In this document: positions 49,975 through 59,890 of the stretch, one piece after another | Layout: each line of letters starts with the position of its first letter | Numbering within the stretch: position 1 is the first letter of the stretch | NCBI RefSeq assembly: GCF_002994745.2 | Contig: NC_037092.1 | Coordinates: 14,995,501-15,059,500 of the forward strand | DNA: 64,000 bases | Origin: Rosa chinensis | Taxonomy: Eukaryota > Streptophyta > Magnoliopsida > Rosales > Rosaceae | Direction of reading: 5' to 3' | The notes under the pieces: generated by a model | The model's input: the letters and a program-made list of their open reading frames with translations, nothing else | What the model was told of the DNA's origin: nothing | The model's database searches: none | Made by a program: the position numbers and the translations under genes

Positions 49975-49990
49975 ACTGGCATCAGAGTTT
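49975..49990 (+). promoter_or_regulatory. Viral primer binding site (tRNA-iMet type, degenerate)
   Basis: tggcatcagagtttgt against the caulimovirid consensus tggtatcagagc: two mismatches in the first 12 bases. It lies about 45 bases before the first main ATG (50022). Confidence 0.65.
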
Positions 49991-50021
49991 GTAAAATAGC
50001 TCAAAGGAGAACCCCTCCTTA

Positions 50022-50527
50022 ATGGGGACAATGTCAGAATTGTTATTAGAGAAAATAAATTCTCTACTGAAATCTTCTGATGAGAAATATCAGAAGCTGT
50101 TACTAGAAGTATCTAGATGTCAAAATCATCTAGAAAAATTACCTGCTATAATCCACCAATTGGAAAGATTGGAAAACAAACTGGATTATATCAAAGAACT
50201 TCCAAAAATGGAAGAAGAAAAACTAACGAAAAATGCTGGATTCTATACTGAAGGACAAGAAAGTGCCTACAGTAAAAAAAAAAGGCTAATGGGTTCAAAC
50301 CATTAGAAAAACCAGACTCAAATCATGTTCCTAACATGATTTTTCTGGAACCATCTACTAGTCAGACTAGTATCCGGTATGAAAATCCGGAGAACAGAGA
50401 AATGAAGATGTTAAGCATCTTTGAAAAAAAGAAAGGAGTACAACTCCTGAATTCTGAAGAATTTGAATACAATGAAATCGAGCAAGAGGTAAAAAACACC
50501 TCAATTCCAAAGCTAGATTTCAAATAG
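50022..50527 (+). pseudogene. Viral polyprotein N-terminal region, broken
   Basis: Starts MGTMSELLLEKINSLLKSSD with a predicted coiled coil (IHQLERLENKLDYIKEL). The frame shifts at an A run (50275-50282) and runs on in frame 2 to a TAG at 50525-50527. Coiled-coil proteins are common near the front of caulimovirid genomes (virion-associated or nucleic-acid-binding), but no specific match is claimed. Confidence 0.65.
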
Positions 50528-51159
50528 ATCTACAGAAGGGGAACTTTTGACCTGATGGACAGCCATCATTTCAAGGAACAGGAATTCACAACCCCCTCAA
50601 CAGCAGGAGGAGAGACAGATCTCTTGATGATCACTCCAGCTGAAGTTGCCAGAGCACAAGCAAAGAAGTATCAATTTATGCATATTGGAGCAGTCCAAGT
50701 CGGCATAAAGCTTTTGGCAAGAGAAGGCATCAACTGCTCAGTCCTATGTGTCCTGCAGGACAACAGACTGACAAACTTCCAAGCTAGTTTGTTGGGAACT
50801 CTAGAAGCATCACTGTGTAACCAAGTGGCATATTTCAACTGCTTCCACAACTTCTCAACCAGCCTGAAGGATGCAGCCCACTGTCTCCGACTGAGAGTCA
50901 AGACAGATGACATATCAATGAAAAATGATATGCAAGAATTGGCGATAGTATACCGAATATACTATAAACTGATAAGCACCATAGTAGAACCAAAGACATG
51001 GATCTCCAACATACCTGGTCTCACTACTGGATTCCTTACCAGAAGAACCATTCACAGCAGATTCACAAGGTTACTTGGAATGAAGTAACTTTTCCTATTG
51101 AATGGAAATTATCCGGTCCGAAGCTACCAGCAGAAAGTGCAAAAGAAAAAATCTACTAA
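50528..51159 (+). pseudogene. Viral movement protein region (30K superfamily), broken
   Basis: After the TAG at 50525 the same frame continues through a Met at 50555. The part ITPAEVARAQAKKYQFMHIG, followed by VQVGIKLLAREG and SLLGTLEASLCNQVAYFNCF, is laid out like caulimovirid cell-to-cell movement proteins. A frameshift lies somewhere before about 51060: the family-like tail KVTWNEVTFPIEWKLSGPKL is in a different frame, which then ends in a TAA at 51157-51159. Confidence 0.8.
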
Positions 51160-53685
51160 AATAGAAGAACTGGAGAAATCAGCCTCAACTTCGACAACCA
51201 CAGAAAAAGTGATGTCGGTCCTGAGAACATCAGGATAAACAACAACCTTCTAAGAAGAAGCTACAGCACCAGAGAAGCCGGTGTCAGTGGCACAAAACCT
51301 ACCATTGAAGAGCCAATATCAGAAGAAGATCTGGAAGCTGATCTGAACAGACCAGTCCGCATGCTTAGAGCTGAGAGACTCTATGACCTTTATCAAGAAG
51401 CTGAGAATTGTGAAAATCCTGAACGATTAGAAAAACTAATCGAAGAAATGAAAGAATTCAAAATCAGAAAGACGAGAAAAGTCTTTCCTTATCAAGATCT
51501 TGAAATGGAAGATGGAGAAAGCTCCAGAACTTTCATAAGCAGAGAAAAAGGGAAAGTAAAACTCCCATTACAGAAAGTCCCCACGGGTAAAAAAGGGGAA
51601 AGAAATTCCCAAAGATTTGTCCCAGAGGACAATCTGCCAAGAGTGCCAATCACAAACTACGGCATCTGGTTGAATCTAGACAAGAGTCTAGACAAAAGAA
51701 AAACTATTGACCAATGGGTAGATAGCCTGATGATGGCTTCTGCACTTACCCTTGGCAAATTTGAAGCACCAGATTTGCAGGTGTACTATGAGACTACTCT
51801 CACTGGAGTGGCAAAAAAGTACTACCTATCCTTCAAAGAAACTGCCAGAGGAAGAGACTGGCTTGAAGAGATCAAAAATTCCAAGTCTCCGTATGATTTT
51901 GCAGTACCCCTGTACGATCAGTTCTGTGGAGATCTCTCAAATCTGAGTGAGAAAGCCAAAGAAACGGCAAAGTCGAATATCTATGCGCTCAAGATCTGCG
52001 ACATGAGATACTTCGAAGAATACCTGAATGAATTTCAGGAATATTACTGTACAATTGGTGAACTAGAGAATACTGATCTAGTTAATCTGTTGCACAGAAA
52101 GCTCTCTGAACCATGGAGAACAGCTGTGAGAGAAAGCATAGCTGAGAAGCCAATTGAAAGATTTTCAGTTGGAGAAATTGCCGATAGAATCCGGCAATTA
52201 CTGAAGGAGCAATGCAAAGCCAATCTTAGAGCTAAGATGGCTAAGAAACAACTCAAAGGAGTTGAAAATTTCTGCTATGGAATACTGGATATGCCCACAA
52301 ACTGGGGATGTCATGAATCCAAATTCCACAGAAAGAAGAAAAAAGAAAAATATTACTCTAAAAAATTCAAAAAGAGTAATCAGAAGAAGGATTGGAAATT
52401 CAAGAAAAGTTCCAATTACAAAAAGAAACAGGATGAAGATCCAAAAAAGAAATTCTTCAAGAAAAAGAAGAATACTCCTCAGCATAAACAACCAAGCAAG
52501 AAAGCTTGCAGATGTTGGTTATGTAAAGCTGAAGGGCACTATGCCAATGAATGCCCGGAAAAGGGTAAAAGATCTACTAAAGCTCTCTTTGAAGAATATG
52601 AGCAAATAGTAGAGGTAGCAAACATGAAAGGCTACGAAATAGCCTATTCTGATGATGAAGATGACGACAGGTTAGTTTATTCTGCCTGGTCTGAAGAAGA
52701 AGACTCATCAGAAGAGTTTGAGATAGATTCTGAAGTAGAGTACTTCGAATCCAGACAAATGAATGTTTTGAAAATCAAAAACTGGGAAGAAAGTAAGACA
52801 GAATCCTTTATGTCTTCTTATCAGGTAAACCCTGGTACATTCGTTTGTGACTACTACTTATGTCACGAAAAGAATGGTCTCCCTATGTTTTGTGACGAGT
52901 CTAAGAAGACTTATCACAAAGAATGCTTCATAGCTGAAGCTAAAAGAAAAACCAAGAATGGTCTTGTCAACCAGTTGGTTGAGCAGGAATATGAAGAGTA
53001 TTTCGCTGAGCAAAAAGCGAAAAAAGTTGAAACTCTGTTCCAGGAAACCATGGAACCATCTTCCTCGAAAAAGGAAGAAATCATCGATGAAGAAAAAATC
53101 GATGCAGCTATTGAATTGGTTGAAATACCAGAAAATGTAGAACTGGTGAAACCACCAGAAACTGTTCATCTCTTAGAACGACAAGAGGATACTGAAACAT
53201 GGGATCTACTTGGCCAACCATCTGGCAAGTTTGATTATAAAGTCAGATATGATCCTCCGTCCTGGTTCAGTGATCCAGACAGCAAAGAGATAATTCCTAC
53301 AGACTGGGATGATACAAAGCCTTCTAGTTTTGATAGATCACCCACTCAAGAAAATGTTCCAGAAGAATGTAAACCATTCATTCCAAAGGAACAAGCTCAA
53401 GAAAATGAGCTCCATCCATCAAAAGTCGTCTCTACAAGTAGATACAGCAACTACATAGAGATTGGACTCAAGTTCCCTGATCACAAGAAATATCATCTAC
53501 ATGCCTTTGTAGATAATGGATCGGGATTTACTGTTGCAAAGAGATTTGCCATTCCAGATGAACTCTGGAACGAAGATAAGAAAAAATCCGCTACTGGTGT
53601 TACATTTGATGGGAGCCATCTCACCATGAAAAAAGTAGCAAAAAATGTTCATATCACTATCGGTGGAGGAACATTTATCATCTAG
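51160..53685 (+). pseudogene. Viral coat protein and aspartic protease region
   Basis: Open from after the TAA at 51157 to a TAG at 53683-53685; first Met 51361. From that Met: an acidic start; the capsid core (DRLVYSAW lies after it); a very Lys-rich stretch (about residues 320-380); the CX2CX4HX4C zinc knuckle CWLCKAEGHYANEC (385-398); a second Cys/His cluster (CDYYLCHEKNG ... TYHKEC); an acidic linker; then the protease site HAFVDNGSGFT (Asp 718) and near its end GGGTFII. The usual DTG/DSG triad is read here as D-N-G. The TAG comes between protease and RT. Confidence 0.88.
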
Positions 53686-54726
53686 AATGTTTGGCAATCT
53701 AAAGGCCAAGGATCTGATTTCTTGTTGGGAAATGATTTTATTCTCCAACAACGATTCATTCAGGATGAAGAAGCAATCGGCTTCAGGAAAGGAGAACGGG
53801 TGTTCTGGGCAGACCGACTCACACAAGCAAAAAGTGTGGTAGCTCCCGGTTTTTATGAGAGATCGCAACAGAATAGTGGTGATCTTACCCCCTACAAACC
53901 CAAATTTGATCCCATACTCCAAATCAAACAACAAGAAGAACTGCTTGTTGAAGAATCTTCAGAGGAAGAGGAAGAAGAAACTAGTGAAGATGAAGAAGCT
54001 AGTTTCATCCATGAGCATAACCTCAAGCACTTTCAGAACAAGCTTGAGTCTCAGCAAATTCCCACTCTTGAAAAAATCAAGAAACTACTCGAGCAGAATG
54101 TGGATACAAATCCTCAGAAGTTTTGGGAAAAAGACCCAGTGGTCTGTGAATTGAGATTGCATGACATGAACGCTATCTGCCATGTCAAAGCCATTCCTCA
54201 GTACAAAGAGGAAGATCAAAAAGAATTCAGAAGTGACATTGAAGATCTCCTGAACAAGAGATTAATTCAACCTTCCACTAGCCCTCATCATGCTCCAGCA
54301 TTCTACGTGAGAAATCATGCAGAAAATCTACGAGGAAAAGCTAGAATGGTTATTGACTACAGAGATGTCAATAAGAAGACTGTCAAAGACGGCTATCAGA
54401 TTGCTCAAGTTAGAGTACTGATCAACCAGCTCAGAGGAGCTAAAGTCTTTTCTAAATTCGATGCAAAGTCTGGTTTCTGGCAGGTCAAGATGCATCCTGA
54501 GAGCATACCTCTCACTGCATTTGGAACACCACAAGGTCATTACGAATGGTTAGTAATGCCTTTTGGTCTCAAGCAAGCTCCCTCAATCTTCCAAAGAAAG
54601 ATGGACAACATCTTCAAGCATGTGGCGAAGTTCTGTGTCGTCTACATAAATGACATCCTGGTCTTCTCCAAAAACAGAGAAGAACACATGAAACACCTCC
54701 ATGAGGTAGTAAAACTGATAGTTTAG
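53686..54726 (+). pseudogene. Viral reverse transcriptase region, active site altered
   Basis: Same frame as the coat-protease part. RT motifs: ARMVIDYRDVNKKT, FSKFDAKSGFWQVKMH (motif A Asp present), MPFGLKQAPSIFQR and VVYINDILVFS. The motif C pair normally reads DD; the first Asp is Asn here (codon 54649-54651). The frame is ended by TAG at 54724-54726, before the end of the RT domain. The enzyme would be inactive even without the stops. Confidence 0.92.
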
Positions 54727-55500
54727 CATGGAATTATCCTAGGTGAGAAGAAAATCTTCTTTATCCTTGATGAAGTTGATTTCCTAGGAATAAACATCAA
54801 GAATGGAGTCATAAAGCTCCAACCACATATCCTCGAAAAGATCTGGAAGTTCCCAGACAGAATTCCTTATGCTAAGAGTCTAGAGAGATTCCTTGGTGTC
54901 ATAAATTATGGGAGAGATTTCATCCCCAAAATCTCAGGGTTAACAGTAATGTTATCTCCTAACACAAGTTCCAAAAGAAAATGGAATTTCACAGAAGATG
55001 ATGAAAAGATCGTGAAACAGATAAAAAGTCTCTGCAAAAACGTCCCTCCTCTTCAACAACCAGAAGAGAATGCTGAAATTATCCTCCAGATAGATGCGAG
55101 TGATAATTACTGGTCCGGTGTTGTTCTGGAGAGAGCGCCTGGAACTAACATTGAAAAGATCTGCAAATTTTGTAGTGGCAAGTTCAGCCCTGCAGAACTG
55201 AATTATCCCACAGGGGAAAAAGAAATTTTGGCTATCAAAAAGACAATTTTAAATTCTCCAGCTTATCTTGGAAAACCCTTTACTGTTCGCACCGATTGTG
55301 CTAGAGTAAAGAATTTCAAAAATTTTAAACTTGATAAAGCTGCTGATAGAGGAAGACTAGCTAACTGGCAATTATTTCTTAACCAATATGATCATACTGT
55401 TGAATTAATTGCAGGAAACAAGAACTATCTTCCAGACGCATTGACCAGAGAAATGGCAATGTTCAGCCAAAAAGAAGACGACGAAGGTCGTAATTCCAAA
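54727..55500 (+). pseudogene. Viral RT end (connection) and RNase H region
   Basis: Continues in frame after the TAG (FLGINIKNG, ERFLGVINYGRDFIPKIS). RNase H residues are visible: first Asp in LQIDASDNYWSG, Glu in LNYPTGEKEILAI, second Asp in VRTDCARVK and the final Asp in NKNYLPDALTRE. The first Met after the stop is at 54949. No break in the RNase H domain itself. Confidence 0.9.
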
Positions 55501-56763
55501 AGCAGAAGGACTGGGAAAGAACAGGAACCAGAGGAGGATCCTAAAGAAACCAAAGAAAAAATTCTTAAAAGGTTTCTGCTAGGCTCAAAAAGCTTGGCTA
55601 CAACTGATCAATCCCAGGGTAAAGGATTGGCTAGCCCGTCTCAAACGGCAGACGGTAAAGGCACATCAAGACCGTTGATGGCTGCTGCTTTGCCAAAAAG
55701 CAGACCAACTCCAACTGGAGTTATAAATGTTTTTAATTATGAATTAAGAACTTTTGATACTCCTGTATTCAGAACTGGCAGGAGATTAGCTTATCACCAG
55801 AAGGCAATCCTGGACAATCTTTTATTTGCCTTTCAAGAAAGAAGCAGTGGTCTAATGTTCCCAGCTCTCTTTGCTTTAGCTGAAGAACTTTATGAAAATG
55901 CTAGGCCACAATTTGAAGAAATACATACACAGCAGAGTGCTGTAAGAAAAGAGAAAATTCACTTCCTTGAAAGTCCAGAAAGTGCTAGGGTCCCTATCAT
56001 GGCACTTAATGAATCAGATTGGCATGAATTCCATAATCTGATAGGAAGGCACAATTCAGAAGACCTAGTTCCTCCAACCCTCTTCATGGTCGCAAGACCA
56101 TATGTTGGAAGATACCTGGTAAATGTTCAGAGTGAACATCCCCAAGAACACAAGCTCTGGCTTGTTGAAAATGGTTTTGTCCATAATCTGTGGACTAAAA
56201 CTAATGATGATCTGAAAGGTTTGCCGCCCATTATTGTTAACACAGTCAAAAACATCAGGAAAAATGACTGTACACTTCGTCTGAAGTTCAGATCTACTCC
56301 TCCAGAATGAAGCCAGAAGGCAAACGATGAAGTTGAATATATTCCTCCATATCATTATGTTAGAATCATTCAAAGGAAATATCTTCAACCAGCCTGTGTT
56401 GGGTACAATGGTCAACCAAATTCAAGCATTCCCTGGATGAAGGCCATGGCCCTGGAATACATAAAAAAGATCATCTCTGAAGATATCAGCAATACCTTCC
56501 TGGCAGCAGGAGAAAAAATAATTATCACTGCATACGATCATCCTGACGTAGTCAGCAGTGACCTATTCTTATCTCTCACCAGAAAAGAGATAGATTCGAC
56601 AATGGCATGCATGCACTAGGTGGAAAAGCTTGAAACTGACAACCACTATAAAATGTATGTCGATACAGATGTCGAAGATAATGCTACCACTGTTAGAATG
56701 GCCCAGGCAGACAACAGCTCCTTTGTCTTTGGCTACCATTCAGAAACAGACGAGAATATGTAG
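55501..56763 (+). pseudogene. Viral C-terminal region beyond RNase H, unknown function
   Basis: About 420 codons continue in the same frame after RNase H, interrupted by TGA at 56308-56310 and TAG at 56617-56619 and ended by TAG at 56761. It opens with a charged linker, then a folded-looking part (RRLAYHQKAILDNLLFAFQE, MFPALFALAEELYENARPQF, TLFMVARPYVGRYLVNVQSE). I recognise no domain. It lies where some caulimovirids carry a transactivator or an accessory ORF, which is only positional evidence. Confidence 0.7.
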
Positions 56764-57015
56764 CATCACGGGTGAAGCTACAGGTGAAGGAAGAAAAGCT
56801 CCAAATAAGTAACTGTAGTACTTTTGACCTTTTAAAAGTTAAAAGCTACTTTTGCTTTCAAAAAGAAGAAACACTTCACCTACCAAGAAAAACATTTCAC
56901 CTATCTACTTTTGTTTTTCTCCATCCGACCTCCACCAGCAGGAGCACTCAGAAAAGCAAAAGTTCACGGAGTTGTCCTGTACATTTTTATGTTTTGAATT
57001 CTAGTTTGAGTTCCG

Positions 57016-57030
57016 CCCTCTATATAAGGA
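57016..57030 (+). promoter_or_regulatory. Viral pregenomic promoter TATA box
   Basis: ccctctatataaggaact closely resembles the TATA context of caulimovirid pregenomic promoters and lies about 250 bases after the last viral stop. Confidence 0.75.
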
Positions 57031-57245
57031 ACTTTAAGTTTCATTTGTAAGGCATCGAAAATTTGAGTAGAAGAGTCTTCTCTCAAAATACGAAAGCCAT
57101 AGTAGCAGTGTGTTTTCCTGTTCAGCGGGCAGTAGTGTGTTTTCATTACAAGTAAGTACCTGTTCTCATTCTTATGGGTAGCTAAACAGCCTTTTGCTGT
57201 TTACCTGAGAATGAGGCTCTGGATTTCTAGCATGTATTTCTGTTG

Positions 57246-57251
57246 AATAAA
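57246..57251 (+). terminator. Viral poly(A) signal
   Basis: AATAAA, about 200 bases after the expected start site of the TATA box at 57021. This is the spacing that gives the terminally redundant pararetroviral RNA. A second aataag follows. Confidence 0.6.
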
Positions 57252-57271
57252 TAAGAATAAGGATTACCCAT

Positions 57272-59890
57272 CCATGTTTGTCAAAAGTAGCAAAATTAAA
57301 TATCTTTACCTTTCATTATCTGTTTGCATTCTACCTATCACTATCTAATCCATAGTTTTGCATTCCATCCATAACTATCACTATCTGTTTCCTATATGAA
57401 TTCTGAAGTTTGAAAAGTTTTGCCTACCTGAAAAAACCATTTTTAAAACTAAGATTAAGACAAGCAGCAGTGATTCCGCCTGTTAAAGTATCCGCTAGGC
57501 AGTAAGCCGTTAGGAGAAAAACTTGGGCATGTTGAAGGCTAGTCTTGTTTTCGTTTTGGTTTTTTAATAAAGTTTCTAAGGAAGACAAATGCTCTAAAAC
57601 TCAGGAGAGCATAAGAACTACCCCTTTTTAGTCTTTTCACAAGAGAATAGTAAGATACATAAGTACGTGTGTACTTGGGCATAATACTTGAGATATCTGG
57701 GTAAACGGGAAATAGCCCTAAAATAAACTGGAGGAATATTTTGTAGGTCCAGGACTCCACTTGAATCTTCAGCAATAATGACACTGAATAATGGTATAAT
57801 TTAAACCTCGTCACCGCGCACATAATACCACAACTGCTCCCCAGGAATCTATAGGCATGAAGTCGATGAACTACTACCTTCCCTTGATAGAATGATGAAG
57901 GAGAAAAAGGGTGATCGGAAGTTGTTTGGAGACGAGGCAATAAATTAACGACCATGATCGTAAATTACGCATCCTGAGAATTCGATCTGGATCAATTAAT
58001 GTGAACAAAAATTAGGCATAGGAGTATGTAGTGGATATATTCATCAAGTAAATTCTTAATTGATGCATGGTCAATGTTAAGAATTTAAAATGAGTGAGTT
58101 GAGAAAATTTGTTAGAGGAGTGTGGATGAGTTTAGAGTTTAGTTCCCAAAAACTTTAGGTGAAGTGCAAAACTGAGATCTAAGTCAAAATTCATTGTTAA
58201 GATTAGAAAAAAAAAAAAAAAATCAAGTACATACCAAATTTCAAGCAATATCGATCAGTAACGTTTATAACATGATGCTTTCATAATGTATGCAAACTAA
58301 TTACTCCATAACACTACTACTATTTTGAGTATTTTCATATGCATCAAAACTTTGTCTATGAAAAGTTACGGGAGCTGAATTCACAGCTCCTAGCCAACGT
58401 TCCTTTTAGATGAAAACATTTCATTCACATACACACTAATTTTGAACCAGACGTATTGGCCAGAAGAGGAAATTGATTTTAGGCTACAATTGTTGTAAGT
58501 TGCAAGTGATGCGGAAAGCCAGAAAACTTGGCTTCAAATATGGAGTACATATATTCATGGTCAAAACTAGAACGCGCTAGCTAGCTTGCACATTGTATCT
58601 GCTTAACTAATTAACTTAATTAGTGGCTAAACATGACAGATTGTGAGTTTATGACCACTAATCTGGTCTCGCGTGATGGCCATTTAAATTCCAAATGAAG
58701 AAAAGAAGCCACTTACGTAACTTCAAGTTATTAATCAATATGATAATAACACATACGGATTACACGTACTGTAGCTATTATTATAACCTATGTGATTATT
58801 CTGTTTTCAAGACAAAATTAACAAGTGCATATTCTGTGGCTTATTTGTTAAGTACGTTATTAAGCTCACAAAATCTGAACAAGCTATTCTTTCTCTTGTC
58901 TATTTTGGACCTGGAAATATATTATGCGATATGGAATATGTAGTGGTGTTTTCAGTGGCATGCAATTAGTTTATTAAGCAATTATAACAGTAAAACTAAC
59001 AATAATGTATACCACGAGTAGGAGTGTGACTGGAGACCACCACCTGCACTCACGAGTGCCCTAATACTTTTGTCTTCATCGTATACAATAGATCTACCGA
59101 ATCAATCACCAAATTATTTATTTAGAGCCAAATTAGTGAACAGTCATGAAACTCAATGAGGGCTCGGGTGAAGAATATATGAGACTTGCGAGATGGATGA
59201 CAATGCAGCCACCAAAGTACGTTTGCTTCTCCAGTCTTCACTACTCCTTTACTTGTCATCGTAATTTCTATATGATATAATCAATCACAATCTATTCAAT
59301 ATTGTCCCGTGTGTTTCAATATTTAATTTTAGACACTGTTTGAGAATATAAATTTTTTTAATGTAAATATATAGAATGTTATCAGAAATCATGTGACAAT
59401 TCATGTATACTGCTGGTTAAAAGTATTTATATTTCTTATATAATTTTGAAAAATCAAAAGTAGAAGCAAAAAAGGGAGTTTTGGAGAAGTTGGAAAATCA
59501 AAATAAAATTTGAAAAGGCAAATGGACCGTTCCATCTTTGCTCGATCTTTCCGAATTGAATTCTTCTTCTTCATAATTAGTGTAAATCCCACGTATGACA
59601 GCACTGACTCCTGAATCAATGGTCATAGGTTCCTTCTTAGTTATTACTCTGCACTCGCATCTTGCATGGCTCCCCTCCACATATTACAACCAAGATTTTG
59701 CCACGTCACCAGATGCCCTGCACATCTCCCAGTGGGCCCTTACATTATCCCCCACCTCCAGCCGTCACCATCCCCATCACCACAAACAATCAGGGAGACC
59801 AAACCTTCTAGCCTTTTAAAGGATCACAAAGCTTCGCCCCGAGTTGCAGTTGCGTGTGGCTTGCCTCTCTGAACTGGGTTTTAGGCAGCC
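57272..59890. other. Intergenic, AAH promoter at its right end
   Basis: 2.6 kb with no supported gene. The first few hundred bases may still be viral leader. The final 200 bases (cacgtcacc near 59701, pyrimidine-rich stretch 59745-59800) are the likely promoter/5' UTR of AAH. Confidence 0.4.

Larger units (their letters stand above)
49661..57271 (+). mobile_element. Endogenous pararetrovirus (Caulimoviridae) relic
   Basis: In order: tRNA-Met-type primer site, N-terminal coiled-coil region, movement protein, coat protein with zinc knuckle, aspartic protease, RT, RNase H, a long unassigned C-terminal region, promoter and poly(A) signal. This is the order of a caulimovirid genome cut open in its leader; no LTRs or integrase are present, which excludes a retrotransposon. 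A single long frame with movement protein at the front recalls petuvirus-like groups rather than caulimoviruses, but the genus is not resolved. The frame is broken many times, so it is inactive. Both outer borders are approximate. Confidence 0.9.

Noticed and set aside
51361..56310. Gypsy retrotransposon as source of the RT
   Set aside because: Movement and coat regions, lack of integrase and LTRs, and a pararetroviral promoter/poly(A) layout point to Caulimoviridae.
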